Shown here in pieces: positions 1-9,095 of a stretch of 33,587 nt of DNA. Source of the stretch: Sphingomonas sp. Leaf412 (lineage in GTDB: Bacteria; Pseudomonadota; Alphaproteobacteria; Sphingomonadales; Sphingomonadaceae); the NCBI RefSeq assembly GCF_001425405.1, contig NZ_LMQP01000004.1:271643-305229 (forward strand), in the 5' to 3' direction. A program made the translations under genes and the position numbers. The notes beneath the pieces are model-generated. The model made no database searches. It was not told where the DNA came from and saw only the letters and a list, made by a program, of their open reading frames with translations. Numbering within the stretch: position 1 is the stretch's first letter; each line of letters begins with the position of its first letter.

Positions 1-1333
1 GATCCGTGCCGATGTTGGCGACCCCCGCGATGCCGCTGAGGCGATGGCGGTCCAGGCTGCCGTCGACCACCTCGGCCACGGTCGATCCCCTGCCCTTCGC
101 GAACGTATCGGCGTCCAGCACCTCCGCCCACATCGTGCCGAGGTAGGCCACGTGTGTGGCGAAGCCGAGATATTCCTTCGTGATCTGGAATTCCGCTACC
201 ATCGGCGTCTTCGGCATCGCGCCGAACAGCGGATGGAACGGTTCGCGCGGCTGGAAATCGAGCGCGCCGTTCTTCACCTGCACCAGCACGTTGTCCGCGA
301 ACTTCCCGTCGAGCGGTTTGAACTCCGTATACGCCTGCTTCGCGCGGTCGGCGGGATCGGTGTCGGCGTAGACGAACGCGCGCCAGATCACGATGCCGTC
401 ATGCGGCGCGACCGCCGCGGCCAGCATGTTGGCGCCGTCCGCATGGCTGGCGCCGTAATCGCGCGGGCCGGGCTGGCCTTCGCTGTTCGCCTTGACCAGG
501 AAGCCGCCGAAATCGGGGATCGCGCGCCAGACCTCGTCCGACTTCGCGCGCCACCACGCCGCCACCGCGGGATCGCGCGGGTCCGCGGTCTTCAGCCCGC
601 CCAGCTCGATCGGCGCGGAGAAGCGCGCCGACAGGTACACGCGGATGCCCCACGGACGCAGCATGTCCGCCACCGCCGCCGCCTTCGCGATATAGGGCGC
701 GGTCAGGCTGTCGGCCTTGGCATTGACGTTGTTCAGGACGGTGCCGTTGATCCCGATCGAGGCGTTGGCGCGCGCATAGTCGGTATAACGCGGGTTCCGG
801 TCGTCGGGCAGGTGCCACCAGTCCCAGATCGACTGCCCCGCGTACCCGCGCTCGACATGGCCGTCGAGATTGTCCCAATGGTTGAGCATCCGCAGCTTCA
901 CGCGCGGCGAATCGGTCACGTCGATGCCGGTCATCGGCGCGCCGGTCGCGGCGCGGCGGATCAGTGCGAAGGCGCCGTACAGCGCACCGACTGGGCGATT
1001 CGCGGCGACGACGGTCACCGGCTTGCCGTCCACGACAATGCTGCGGATCACGAACCCCTCGTCGCCCGCCTTCGCCAGCGGCAGGTTCAGCGCGGCGATG
1101 GCGGGGTTGGCAGGCGTGCCGATCAGCACCGCGCCGGCCTTCTCCCCCAGCGCGCGATCGAGTTCGCCGGCGGCGAGTCGGATGGTCGCATCCGCCTCGG
1201 CCGTCGTAACCGACGCGGCCGCGTGCGGCACCGCGCGCGCGCGCAGCCACAGGTCGTAGCCGTCCTCCGCCGACGCGGGCGCCGCGCCCCCGATCGTCGC
1301 CGCCAAAGCCAGCGCGAAGCTCACGATCCTCAT
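1..1333 (-). CDS. aguA: Alpha-glucuronidase, GH67 (3' end beyond window)
   Basis: This enzyme removes 4-O-methyl-glucuronic acid from the non-reducing end of xylo-oligosaccharides. Read leftward from ATG at 1333, the frame stays open for 444 codons to the window edge; family members are about 700 residues, so roughly the last third is missing. Residues 1-23 form a Sec signal peptide ending ASA-ED, so it is exported. The catalytic centre is visible: KANSEGQPGP with general acid E285, LDFQPREPF with D359, and ITKEYLG with E387. The 28-residue D-to-E spacing and the position of E285 agree with the known GH67 triad (E285/D364/E392 in Geobacillus AguA). The visible C-terminal part, GSLDRHRLSGIAGVANIG, is also typical. 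It diverges from the GH3 genes across a 102-bp promoter region holding a palindromic operator. Family assignment is very secure; no frameshift was seen. Confidence 0.96.
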   Translation of the reverse strand, partial: MRIVSFALALAATIGGAAPASAEDGYDLWLRARAVPHAAASVTTAEADATIRLAAGELDRALGEKAGAVLIGTPANPAIAALNLPLAKAGDEGFVIRSIVVDGKPVTVVAANRPVGALYGAFALIRRAATGAPMTGIDVTDSPRVKLRMLNHWDNLDGHVERGYAGQSIWDWWHLPDDRNPRYTDYARANASIGINGTVLNNVNAKADSLTAPYIAKAAAVADMLRPWGIRVYLSARFSAPIELGGLKTADPRDPAVAAWWRAKSDEVWRAIPDFGGFLVKANSEGQPGPRDYGASHADGANMLAAAVAPHDGIVIWRAFVYADTDPADRAKQAYTEFKPLDGKFADNVLVQVKNGALDFQPREPFHPLFGAMPKTPMVAEFQITKEYLGFATHVAYLGTMWAEVLDADTFAKGRGSTVAEVVDGSLDRHRLSGIAGVANIGTD

Positions 1334-1352
1334 GCCCTCTCCTCCATTGCTC

Positions 1353-1379
1353 TTGACAAGCATTGCCCCCGGTTAGCAT
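1353..1379 (+). promoter_or_regulatory. Possible promoter of the GH3-led operon
   Basis: A perfect TTGACA lies at 1353-1358 and a -10-like TAGCAT at 1374-1379, with a short 15-bp spacer. The adjoining palindromic operator begins at the -10 element, which would suit repression by steric block. This is based on motif inspection only; the spacer is not ideal. Confidence 0.35.
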
Positions 1380-1394
1380 GGTAGCGCTATCGTC
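1378..1394. promoter_or_regulatory. Palindromic operator, LacI-family type, copy 1
   Basis: The 17-mer ATGGTAGCGCTATCGTC has a perfect TAGCGCTA core with partly symmetric flanks, the CG-centred style of LacI-family operators. The same 17 bases recur at 11958-11974 ahead of the GH43 gene. This copy sits about 45 bp from the GH67 start and 42 bp from the GH3 start, so a single repressor dimer could control both directions. I recall a similar palindrome for the Caulobacter XylR regulon; that resemblance is from memory. No regulator gene lies in the window. Confidence 0.7.
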
Positions 1395-1435
1395 AACAAG
1401 CGGTGCCGAACACCGTGTGCGGGAGAGACAGCGGC

Positions 1436-3775
1436 ATGGCGCGACCGATGGCATTGCTGCTGGCTGCCGCCTGCGTGGCTTCGGCGGCAGGCGCCGCGCC
1501 CGCGCCGCGCGCTCCGTATCGCGACGCCGCCGCCCCCGTGTCGACGCGTATCGACGACCTGCTGGCGCGCATGACGCTGGAGGAGAAGGTCGCGCAGATC
1601 ACGACGGTGTGGGAGAAGCGCAAGCCGCTGGGCGACGCCCCCACCGCCGCCGCGCTGACCGCCGCCTTCCCGAACGGCATCGGCCAGGTCGCGCGCCCGT
1701 CCGACGCGGGCGGGCCGGGCAGCCCGCGCGTGACGCCGGGCCGCGATGCGCGCGCCACGGCGGAATACGTCAATCTGCTCCAGCGCTGGGCCGTCACGCG
1801 CACGCGGCTGGGCATCCCGATCCTGTTCCATGAGGAGGGGCTGCACGGCATCGCCGCGAAGGGCGCGACCAGCTTCCCGCAGGCGATCGCGCTGGCGTCG
1901 AGCTGGGACCCCGATCTGGTCCGCGCGGTCAATGCGGTCACCGCGCGGGAGACACGCGCGCGCGGCGTGCAAGTGTCGCTGTCCCCCGTGGTCGACATCG
2001 CGCGCGACCCGCGCTGGGGCCGGATCGAGGAGACGTTCGGGGAGGACCCGTACCTCGTCGGCGAGATGGGAGTCGCCGCGGTCGAGGGGTTGCAGGGCAT
2101 TGGCCGCGTCACCGACCGGCTGGGCACGGACAAGGTCTTCGCCACGCTCAAGCACCTGACCGGCCACGGCCAGCCCGAAGCGGGGCAGAATATCGCCCCC
2201 GCCCCTCTGGCGGAGCGCGAATTGCGCGAATTCTTCCTGCCGCCGTTCGAGCAGGTCGTGGGGCGGACGGGCATTTCGGCGGTGATGGCGTCGTACAACG
2301 AGGTCGACGGCGTGCCGAGCCACGTCAACCGCTGGCTGCTGGGCGACATCCTGCGCGGCGAATGGGGATATCGCGGCGCGGTGGTCAGCGACTATTACGC
2401 CATCGACCAGTTGCGCGACATCCACCACGTCGCCCGCACGCTGGACGAGGCGGCGGCACGCGCGATCGATGCGGGCGTGGACGCGGACCTGCCCGAGGGG
2501 ACCGCGTTCGCCACGCTGGTGAAGGCGGTGCGCGAGGGGCGCGTGCGGCAGGAATCGGTCGACCGCGCGGTGCGGCACATGCTCGACCTGAAGTTCCGCG
2601 CGGGCCTGTTCGAGCGGCCCTATGCAGATGCCGCGGCGGCGCAGGGCGCGACCAACACCCCCGCCGCGCGTGCCCTTGCGCGCACCGCCGCCCAGCGATC
2701 GATCGTGTTGCTGACCAACAAGGGCATGCTGCCGCTGAAGCCCGAAGGAACGATCGCGGTCATCGGCCCCAATGCGGCGGTCGCGCGGCTCGGCGGCTAT
2801 TACGGCCAGCCGCCCGTCACGGTCAGCATCCTCGACGGCATCCGCGCGAAGGTGGGCGGCCGCGCGACGATCCTGCATGCCGAGGGCGTGAAGATCACCG
2901 AAAACGACGATTGGTGGGAAGACAAGGTCACGCTCGCCGATCCCGCCGCCAACCGCCGCCGGATCGCGCAGGCGGTGGAGGTCGCGCGCAAGGCCGACCG
3001 CATCGTGCTGGCGCTAGGCGATACCGAGCAGACCAGCCGCGAGGGCTGGGACGCCAAACACCTCGGCGACCGCCCCTCCCTCGACCTCGTCGGCGAGCAG
3101 CAGGCATTGTTCGACGCGCTCAACGCGCTGGGCAAGCCGATCGCGGTCGTCCTCATCAACGGCCGCCCCGCCAGCACCGTGCGGATCGCGGAGCAGGCGG
3201 ATGCGCTGGTCGAGGGCTGGTACATCGGCGAGCAGGGCGGGAATGCGATGGCGGACGTACTGTTCGGCGACGTCAATCCGGGCGGCAAGCTGCCCGTCAC
3301 GATCCCGCGCAACGCGGGGCAATTGCCGCTGTTCTACAACGTCAAGCCGTCGGCGGGCCGCGGTTACCTGTTCGACACGACCGCGCCGTTGTTCCCGTTC
3401 GGCCATGGCCTCAGCTACACCAGCTTCGACATCGGCGCGCCGCGCCTGTCCGCCGCCTCGATCGGCGCCGCGGGCAGCGTGATCGTGTCGGTCGACGTCG
3501 CCAACACCGGCGCGCGCGCGGGCGACGAGGTGGTGCAATTGTACCTGCGCGACGACGTGTCGTCGGTGACGCGACCCGTAAAGGAATTGAAGGGCTTCCG
3601 CCGCGTGACGCTGCGCCCCGGCGAGCGGCGGACGGTCGACTTCGTCCTCGGCCCCGACGCGCTGCAATTGTGGGATCGCGACATGAAACGCGTGGTGGAA
3701 CCGGGCACCTTCACGGTCATGGCGGGGCCGAATTCGGTCGACCTGAAATCCGCGACGCTGACGGTGACGAAGTGA
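1436..3775 (+). CDS. Glycoside hydrolase family 3 (beta-xylosidase/beta-glucosidase), exported
   Basis: This is a retaining exo-acting GH3 glycosidase, most likely a xylosidase acting on xylo-oligosaccharides given its neighbours. The ATG at 1436 is preferred over an upstream in-frame GTG at 1403, because GGGAGAGA (1421-1428) lies at good spacing and the protein then begins with a Sec signal peptide (residues 1 to about 23, hydrophobic LLLAAACVASAAGA). Order of parts: GH3 N-terminal barrel with [13 protein letters not shown] and KHLTGHG, nucleophile D319 in VVSDYYAID, the C-terminal alpha/beta domain with [10 protein letters not shown], the GHGLSYTSF junction, then a fibronectin III-like domain ([17 protein letters not shown]). 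At 779 residues the length is normal. It overlaps the next GH3 gene by four bases. Substrate cannot be fixed from sequence alone. Confidence 0.93.
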   Translation: MARPMALLLAAACVASAAGAAPAPRAPYRDAAAPVSTRIDDLLARMTLEEKVAQITTVWEKRKPLGDAPTAAALTAAFPNGIGQVARPSDAGGPGSPRVTPGRDARATAEYVNLLQRWAVTRTRLGIPILFHEEGLHGIAAKGATSFPQAIALASSWDPDLVRAVNAVTARETRARGVQVSLSPVVDIARDPRWGRIEETFGEDPYLVGEMGVAAVEGLQGIGRVTDRLGTDKVFATLKHLTGHGQPEAGQNIAPAPLAERELREFFLPPFEQVVGRTGISAVMASYNEVDGVPSHVNRWLLGDILRGEWGYRGAVVSDYYAIDQLRDIHHVARTLDEAAARAIDAGVDADLPEGTAFATLVKAVREGRVRQESVDRAVRHMLDLKFRAGLFERPYADAAAAQGATNTPAARALARTAAQRSIVLLTNKGMLPLKPEGTIAVIGPNAAVARLGGYYGQPPVTVSILDGIRAKVGGRATILHAEGVKITENDDWWEDKVTLADPAANRRRIAQAVEVARKADRIVLALGDTEQTSREGWDAKHLGDRPSLDLVGEQQALFDALNALGKPIAVVLINGRPASTVRIAEQADALVEGWYIGEQGGNAMADVLFGDVNPGGKLPVTIPRNAGQLPLFYNVKPSAGRGYLFDTTAPLFPFGHGLSYTSFDIGAPRLSAASIGAAGSVIVSVDVANTGARAGDEVVQLYLRDDVSSVTRPVKELKGFRRVTLRPGERRTVDFVLGPDALQLWDRDMKRVVEPGTFTVMAGPNSVDLKSATLTVTK

Positions 3776-6132
3776 ACCGGCGGCATTTCATCGGCCTCCT
3801 CGGCACCGCCGCCGCGCTCGTCCCGCTGCGCGCCGTCGCCGCGACCGCCGTGTACAAGGACCCGCGCGCGCCCGTCGACCTGCGCGTCGCGGACCTGCTG
3901 GCGCGCATGACGCTGGAGGAGAAGGTCGCGCAGATGACTGCGCTGTGGGCGACGAAGGCGGAGGTCATGACCGGCCTCGACTTCACGCCCGCCAAGGCAT
4001 CCGCCGCCTATCCCCACGGCATCGGGCAGATCACGCGTCCGTCCGACCGCCGCGGCGGGCCGCAGGTGGCGGCGGTCGCGGGCGGCACCGGCGCGCGCTG
4101 GCGCGGGGGCGCGTCCACCATCGCCTTCGTCAACGCCGCGCAACGCTGGGCGCGCGAGGAGACGCGGCTGGGCATCCCGATCCTGTTCCACGAGGAGACG
4201 CTCCACGGCTACATGGCGCCCGACGCGACCATGTTCCCGCAGGCGATCGCGCTGGCGGGCAGTTTCGATCGCGACCTGATGCGCGAGGTCCAGACCGTGA
4301 TCGCGCGCGAGACGCGTGCGCACGGCAGCATGCTGGCGCTTAGCCCGGTGGTCGATATCGCGCGCGACCCGCGCTGGGGCCGGATCGAGGAGACGTTCGG
4401 GGAGGACCCCTATGTCTGCGCCGAAATGGGCGTCGCGGCGGTCACCGGCCTTCAGGGCGGCACCGGCACCACCCTGCCCGCGGGGCATGTCTTCGCCACG
4501 CTGAAGCACATGACCGGCCACGGCCAGCCGCTGGCGGGCAACAACATCGCGCAGGCGCCGCTGGGCGAGCGGGAGTTGCGCGAGTTCTTCTTCCCGCCGT
4601 TCCGCGCGGTCGTCACGCGCACGGGCATCGCCGCGGTGATGCCGTCGTATAACGAAATTGACGGCCTCCCCAGCCATGCCAGCCGCTGGCTGCTCGGCAA
4701 TATCCTGCGCAAGGAATGGGGCTTCGGCGGCGCGGTGGTCAGCGATTACGGCGCGGTGGACGAATTGCAGAAGATCCACCACGTCGCCGCCGATCTGGAG
4801 GATTGCGCGCGACAGGCGCTGTCCGCGGGCGTCGACAGCGAGCTTCCCGACGGGATGGCGTTCCGCACGCTGGTGGCGCAGGTCCGCGACGGCCGCGTGT
4901 CGCGCGCCGCGATCGATGCGGCATGCGGGCGCATGCTGGCGCTGAAGTTCCGCGCCGGCCTATTCGAGGCGACCCCGGTCGACGCACGCGCCGCGGCAAG
5001 GCTGACCGGCAACGACGAAGCACGCGCGCTGGCGCTGAAGGCGGCGGAGAAGTCGCTGTGTCTGCTGACCAACGACGGCGTCCTGCCGCTGACCCCCGGC
5101 GCGCACAAGCGCGTCGCGGTGATCGGCCCCAACGCCGCCATCGCGCGGCTCGGCGGCTATTCCGGCGCGCCGCGGCACGCGGTGTCGCTGCTCGACGGCG
5201 TGCGCGCCGCGCTGGCGGGGAAGGCGCAGGTCGTCCACGCGCAGGGCGTGTTCATCACGCAAAGCGAGGATCGCTCGGTCGACGAGGTGCTGCTGGCCGA
5301 TCCGGCGAAGAACCGCGCGCTGATCGCGGAGGCGGTCGCCGCCGCGAAGGACTGCGACGTCATCCTGCTGGCGATCGGCGATACCGAACAGACTAGCCGG
5401 GAAGGGTTTGCGAAGAACCACCTCGGCGACCGCACGACCCTGGACTTGGTCGGCGAACAGAATGCGCTGTTCGACGCGTTGCATGCACTCGGCAAACCGA
5501 TCGTCGTGTGCGCGATCAACGGCCGTCCCGCGTCATGGCCCACCGTCGCCGCGCGCGCCAATGCGCTGCTGGAATGCTGGTACGCCGGGCAGGAAGGCGG
5601 CACCGCGATCGCACGCGCGCTGTTCGGCGCGGTGAACCCCGGTGCGAAGCTGCCCGTCACCGTTCCGCGCGACGCCGGGCAGGTGCCGCTGACCTACAAT
5701 CGCAAGCCGTCCGCCGGCCGCCCCTATGTCATCGGCGTTTCGACGCCGCTGTTCCCGTTCGGCCATGGCCTCAGCTACACCAGCTTCGACATCGGCCCGC
5801 CCCGCCTGTCCGCCGCGCGGATCGGCATCGCGGGCGAGGTCACCGTCACCACCATTGTCCGCAACACCGGCACCCGCGCGGGCGACGAGGTCGTGCAATT
5901 GTACGTCCGCGACCGCGAAGCCAGCGTCACGCGGCCGGTGAAGGAATTGAAGCAGTTCGCGCGGCTTTCCCTGGCCCCCGGCGAGACGCGCGAGATCGCC
6001 TTCACGCTCGGCCCCGACGCCTTCGCCTTGTGGAACACCGACATGAAGGAAGTGGTCGAACCCGGCCTGTTCGACATCATGGTCGGTCCGAATTCGGTCG
6101 ACCTGAAGACCGTCACCCTCGACATCGCCTGA
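3772..6132 (+). CDS. Second glycoside hydrolase family 3, Tat-type signal
   Basis: This tandem paralogue of the preceding GH3 gene begins at a GTG overlapping its stop (GTGA, 3772-3775), implying translational coupling; no convincing separate ribosome site was seen. It has 786 residues. The N-terminus [16 protein letters not shown] has twin arginines and a hydrophobic stretch, suggesting Tat export, unlike the Sec-type signal of its sister. GH3 landmarks: [22 protein letters not shown], nucleophile D325 in [28 protein letters not shown] and a C-terminal fibronectin III-like domain. Several DNA blocks of 44-53 bases are identical to the first copy. The differing signals suggest folding before or after export, or different cofactor needs; division of substrates (xylosidase, arabinosidase or glucosidase) is unknown. 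Confidence 0.93.
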   Translation: MNRRHFIGLLGTAAALVPLRAVAATAVYKDPRAPVDLRVADLLARMTLEEKVAQMTALWATKAEVMTGLDFTPAKASAAYPHGIGQITRPSDRRGGPQVAAVAGGTGARWRGGASTIAFVNAAQRWAREETRLGIPILFHEETLHGYMAPDATMFPQAIALAGSFDRDLMREVQTVIARETRAHGSMLALSPVVDIARDPRWGRIEETFGEDPYVCAEMGVAAVTGLQGGTGTTLPAGHVFATLKHMTGHGQPLAGNNIAQAPLGERELREFFFPPFRAVVTRTGIAAVMPSYNEIDGLPSHASRWLLGNILRKEWGFGGAVVSDYGAVDELQKIHHVAADLEDCARQALSAGVDSELPDGMAFRTLVAQVRDGRVSRAAIDAACGRMLALKFRAGLFEATPVDARAAARLTGNDEARALALKAAEKSLCLLTNDGVLPLTPGAHKRVAVIGPNAAIARLGGYSGAPRHAVSLLDGVRAALAGKAQVVHAQGVFITQSEDRSVDEVLLADPAKNRALIAEAVAAAKDCDVILLAIGDTEQTSREGFAKNHLGDRTTLDLVGEQNALFDALHALGKPIVVCAINGRPASWPTVAARANALLECWYAGQEGGTAIARALFGAVNPGAKLPVTVPRDAGQVPLTYNRKPSAGRPYVIGVSTPLFPFGHGLSYTSFDIGPPRLSAARIGIAGEVTVTTIVRNTGTRAGDEVVQLYVRDREASVTRPVKELKQFARLSLAPGETREIAFTLGPDAFALWNTDMKEVVEPGLFDIMVGPNSVDLKTVTLDIA

Positions 6133-6140
6133 GGAATCCC

Positions 6141-7352
6141 ATGCCCAAGATCACGTCCGCCCGCGTCATCGTCACCTGCCCCGGCCGTAACTTCGTCACG
6201 CTCCGGATCGAATGCGACGACGGCACCACCGGCGTCGGCGACGCGACGCTGAACGGCCGCGAGCTGTCGGTCGCCAGCTACCTGTCGGATCACGTCATCC
6301 CCTGCCTGATCGGCCGCGACGCGCACCGGATCGAGGATGTGTGGCAATATCTCTACAAGGGCGCCTACTGGCGCCGCGGCCCCGTCACCATGTCCGCGAT
6401 CGCCGCGGTCGACATGGCGCTGTGGGACATCAAGGGGAAGATCGCGGGCCTGCCGGTCTATCAATTGCTGGGCGGCGCGGCGCGTGAAAGCTGCATGGTC
6501 TACGGCCATGCCAACGGCGCCAGCATCGACGACACGATCGCCGCCGCGCTGGATTATCAGGCGCAGGGGTACAAGGCGATCCGCATCCAGTGCGGCGTGC
6601 CCGGCATGGCGTCGACCTATGGCGTCAGCAAGGACCGCTATTTCTACGAACCCGCCGACGCCGATCTGCCGAGCGAGAATGTGTGGTCGACCAGCAAATA
6701 CCTGCGCGTCGTCCCCGAGCTGTTCGCCGCGGCGCGCGAGGCACTGGGGTGGGACGTTCACCTGCTCCACGACGTCCACCACCGCCTGACCCCGATCGAG
6801 GCGGGGCGTCTGGGCAAGGATCTGGAGCCGTACCGCCCCTTCTGGCTGGAGGATGCGACGCCCGCGGAGAACCAGGAATCCTTCCGCCTGATCCGGCAGC
6901 ATACCACGACGCCGCTGGCGGTCGGGGAAATCTTCAACTCGGTGTGGGATGCCAAGGACCTGATCGAGAACCAGCTGATCGATTACATCCGCGCCACCGT
7001 CGTCCATGCGGGCGGCATCACGCACCTGCGCCGCATCGCCGCGCTGGCGGACCTGTATCAGGTCCGCACCGGCTGCCACGGCGCGACCGACCTGTCGCCG
7101 GTGTCGATGGCCGCGGCGCTGCACTTCGGCCTGTCGGTGCCCAATTTCGGGGTGCAGGAATATATGCGCCACACCGCGGAAACCGACGCCGTCTTCCCGC
7201 ATGCGTACACGTTCGCCGACGGCGCGATGCATCCGGGCGACGCGCCGGGTCTGGGCGTCGACATCGACGAGGAACTGGCCGCGGGCCACGAATACAGCCG
7301 CGCGTTCCTGCCCGTGAACCGGCTGGAGGACGGGACGCTGTGGAGCTGGTGA
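6141..7352 (+). CDS. manD: D-mannonate dehydratase, enolase superfamily ManD
   Basis: It dehydrates D-mannonate to 2-keto-3-deoxy-D-gluconate in the cytoplasm, the third step of glucuronate breakdown. The 403-residue protein is an enolase-superfamily ManD, not the unrelated UxuA fold. Mg ligands are visible as D211 (LLHDVHH), E237 (WLEDATP) and E263 (VGEIFN). Catalytic Y160 and H213 correspond to Y159 and H212 of the characterised Novosphingobium aromaticivorans enzyme, shifted by one residue. [10 protein letters not shown] and GVQEY near residues 310-345 also fit. The ATG at 6141 follows the GH3 stop by eight bases with GAGGA just before it. ManD-family members range from efficient to barely active on mannonate; context beside uxaC and uxuB strongly supports the catabolic role here. 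Confidence 0.95.
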   Translation: MPKITSARVIVTCPGRNFVTLRIECDDGTTGVGDATLNGRELSVASYLSDHVIPCLIGRDAHRIEDVWQYLYKGAYWRRGPVTMSAIAAVDMALWDIKGKIAGLPVYQLLGGAARESCMVYGHANGASIDDTIAAALDYQAQGYKAIRIQCGVPGMASTYGVSKDRYFYEPADADLPSENVWSTSKYLRVVPELFAAAREALGWDVHLLHDVHHRLTPIEAGRLGKDLEPYRPFWLEDATPAENQESFRLIRQHTTTPLAVGEIFNSVWDAKDLIENQLIDYIRATVVHAGGITHLRRIAALADLYQVRTGCHGATDLSPVSMAAALHFGLSVPNFGVQEYMRHTAETDAVFPHAYTFADGAMHPGDAPGLGVDIDEELAAGHEYSRAFLPVNRLEDGTLWSW

Positions 7353-7365
7353 GGGTGCGTCATAT

Positions 7366-7418
7366 GTGTCCCCGCGAAGGCGGGGACCCAGTCTGGGCTC
7401 CCGCCTTCGCGGGAGCAC
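7366..7418. repeat. Double-hairpin intergenic repeat
   Basis: Two adjacent palindromes, GTCCCCGCGAAGGCGGGGAC and then CTCCCGCCTTCGCGGGAG, are joined by CCAGTCTGGG. The layout resembles the paired-arm repeat at 16042-16119. It lies just past the manD stop and may act as a transcription terminator or mRNA-stabilising element, but there is no T-run. Confidence 0.7.
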
Positions 7419-7442
7419 AAGGGACGATGCGCCACCCCCCCC

Positions 7443-7768
7443 CGTCATGCCGGGCCGGTCCCGGCTTCCACGGCGCCGCGTGCCTCACGCCGGCGAATGC
7501 GCGGCACGGTGGATGCCGGGACCAGCCCGGCATGACGACCTGTGTCAGCCATCCCGAATCCGTCATGCCGGCCCCCGAGCCGGCATCCATCGCGCCGCGC
7601 GGACAACGGCCGGCGGATGCGCGGCACGATGGACCCCGGATCGCGTCCGGGGTGACGATGCGGCATACCATCCCGTCATGCCGGGCCGGTCCCGGCATCC
7701 ATGGCGCCGCGTCCGTCGCGCCGGCGGATGCGCGGCACGGTGGATGCCGGGACGAGCCCGGCATGACG
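7443..7768. repeat. Three tandem copies of a ~96-bp palindromic intergenic repeat
   Basis: Copies occupy 7443-7537, 7561-7657 and 7674-7768. Each starts CGTCATGCCGG and ends GGCATGACG or GGGGTGACG, with inner arms around GGCGCCGCG and CGCGGCA, so each copy is a long imperfect inverted repeat. A fourth copy is at 13146-13241. With the double hairpin at 7366 these fill the 432-bp gap between manD and exuT, in which no gene is evident. Such families are common in sphingomonad intergenic DNA and are usually non-autonomous. Confidence 0.85.
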
Positions 7769-7784
7769 AAGGTGGTTTGAGCCT

Positions 7785-9095
7785 ATGACCGACCTCACCG
7801 ACGCCCCCGACACAGCCGCCCGCGCCGTCCCGCGTCCGCGCGGGAACGTGCGGTGGTGGATCTGCGCGCTGCTGTTCACCGCGGTCGTGCTGTCCTATGT
7901 CGACCGCCTCGTGCTGGGGGTGTTGAAGCCGCAGCTGACGCAATTGTACGGCTGGACGAACAGCGGCTACGGCGACGTCACCGGCTATTTCCAGGTGTGC
8001 TACGGCCTCGGCTTCCTCGCCTTCGGCTGGCTGATCGACCGGATCGGGCCGAAGCTGGGCTATTTGCTGGCGATGGGCCTGTGGACCACGGGCCATTTCG
8101 CGCAGGTCCTCGTCACCAGCACGACCGGCTTCGCGATCGCGCGCATTCCGCTGGCGCTGGGGGAGGCGGGGACGTTCCCGTCCGCGCTGGCGGCGGCATC
8201 GCAATGGTTTCCGAAGAAGGAACGCGCGCTCGCGATCGGCATCTTCAACGCGGGCGCGAACGTCGGCGCGATCATCACGCCGCTGCTCGTGTCGTTCCTC
8301 GTCGCGTCGCTGCTGCTCGACTGGCGCTGGGCGTTCGTCGTCACGGGCGTGTTCAACGTCGTGTGGCTGGTCGCATGGTGGCGCTTCTACCACGCCCCCG
8401 CCGCGCATCCGCGCATCACCGCGGAGGAACGCGCGCATATCGAGGCGGAGCCGGTCGAGACCGGCGGGCGCGTCGGTTTCGGCACGCTGCTGCGCCACCG
8501 CGAGACTTGGGCGTACATGACCGGGCGCTTCCTGATCGATCCGGTGTGGTGGACGTTCCTGTTTTGGCTGCCCGATTTCTTCTCCACCACCTACGGCTAC
8601 GACCTCAAGAGCTTCGGCCCGCCATTGGTCGCGATCTACATTCTCGCCGACGTCGGCGCGGTCGCGGGCGGGTGGTATTCGTCGCACCTTCTGAAGCGCG
8701 GCACCGCGTTGCGCACCGCACGCCGCCGCGCAATGCTGATCTGCGCCTTCTTCGCGCTGCCCGTCATGTTCGCGGCCAACGCGCCGTCGATCTGGTGGGC
8801 GGTGGGCGCGATCGGCCTGGCGTGCGCGGCGCATCAGGGCTTCTCGACCAATCTGTTCGCCACCCCGGGCGACATCTTCCCGCGGTATGCGCAGGGGACG
8901 CTGATCGGGCTGGGCGGGTTCGCGGGCGCGGTGGGGGGCTTCATCGCGTCCAAGTCGCTGGGCGTGATCCTCGACCGCGTCGGCAGCTACCAGCCGTTCT
9001 TCATCGCCTGCGGCCTCGCCTATTTCGTCGCGCTTGCGGCGGTGATGCTGCTCAATCCCCGCTATCGCGACGTCAGGATCGAACCTAGCGCATGA
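7785..9095 (+). CDS. exuT: Hexuronate transporter, MFS (ExuT-like)
   Basis: This major facilitator superfamily inner-membrane permease probably imports glucuronate or short aldouronic acids by proton symport. It has 436 residues with about twelve hydrophobic segments; the first begins near residue 25 (WWICALLFTAVVLSYVDRL) and motif A is visible as GWLIDRIGPKLGY near residue 80. RIPLALGEAGTFP and NAGANVGAIITP are typical of the anion:cation symporter branch that includes ExuT. The start at 7785 is preceded by a modest GGTGG and directly by the intergenic repeat array. It ends in an ATGA overlap with uxaC, so the two are translationally coupled. Substrate is inferred mainly from the uronate genes beside it. 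Confidence 0.87.
   Translation: MTDLTDAPDTAARAVPRPRGNVRWWICALLFTAVVLSYVDRLVLGVLKPQLTQLYGWTNSGYGDVTGYFQVCYGLGFLAFGWLIDRIGPKLGYLLAMGLWTTGHFAQVLVTSTTGFAIARIPLALGEAGTFPSALAAASQWFPKKERALAIGIFNAGANVGAIITPLLVSFLVASLLLDWRWAFVVTGVFNVVWLVAWWRFYHAPAAHPRITAEERAHIEAEPVETGGRVGFGTLLRHRETWAYMTGRFLIDPVWWTFLFWLPDFFSTTYGYDLKSFGPPLVAIYILADVGAVAGGWYSSHLLKRGTALRTARRRAMLICAFFALPVMFAANAPSIWWAVGAIGLACAAHQGFSTNLFATPGDIFPRYAQGTLIGLGGFAGAVGGFIASKSLGVILDRVGSYQPFFIACGLAYFVALAAVMLLNPRYRDVRIEPSA

Noticed and set aside
399..1454. 351-codon leftward open frame over the GH67 gene
   Set aside because: The neighbouring leftward frame encodes GH67 with a signal peptide and catalytic residues; this one is an Arg-rich shift of it.
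7443..7768. Regularly spaced repeats as a possible CRISPR array
   Set aside because: The units are about 96-bp palindromes that diverge from one another, the gaps are short, there are no cas genes, and another copy lies elsewhere.
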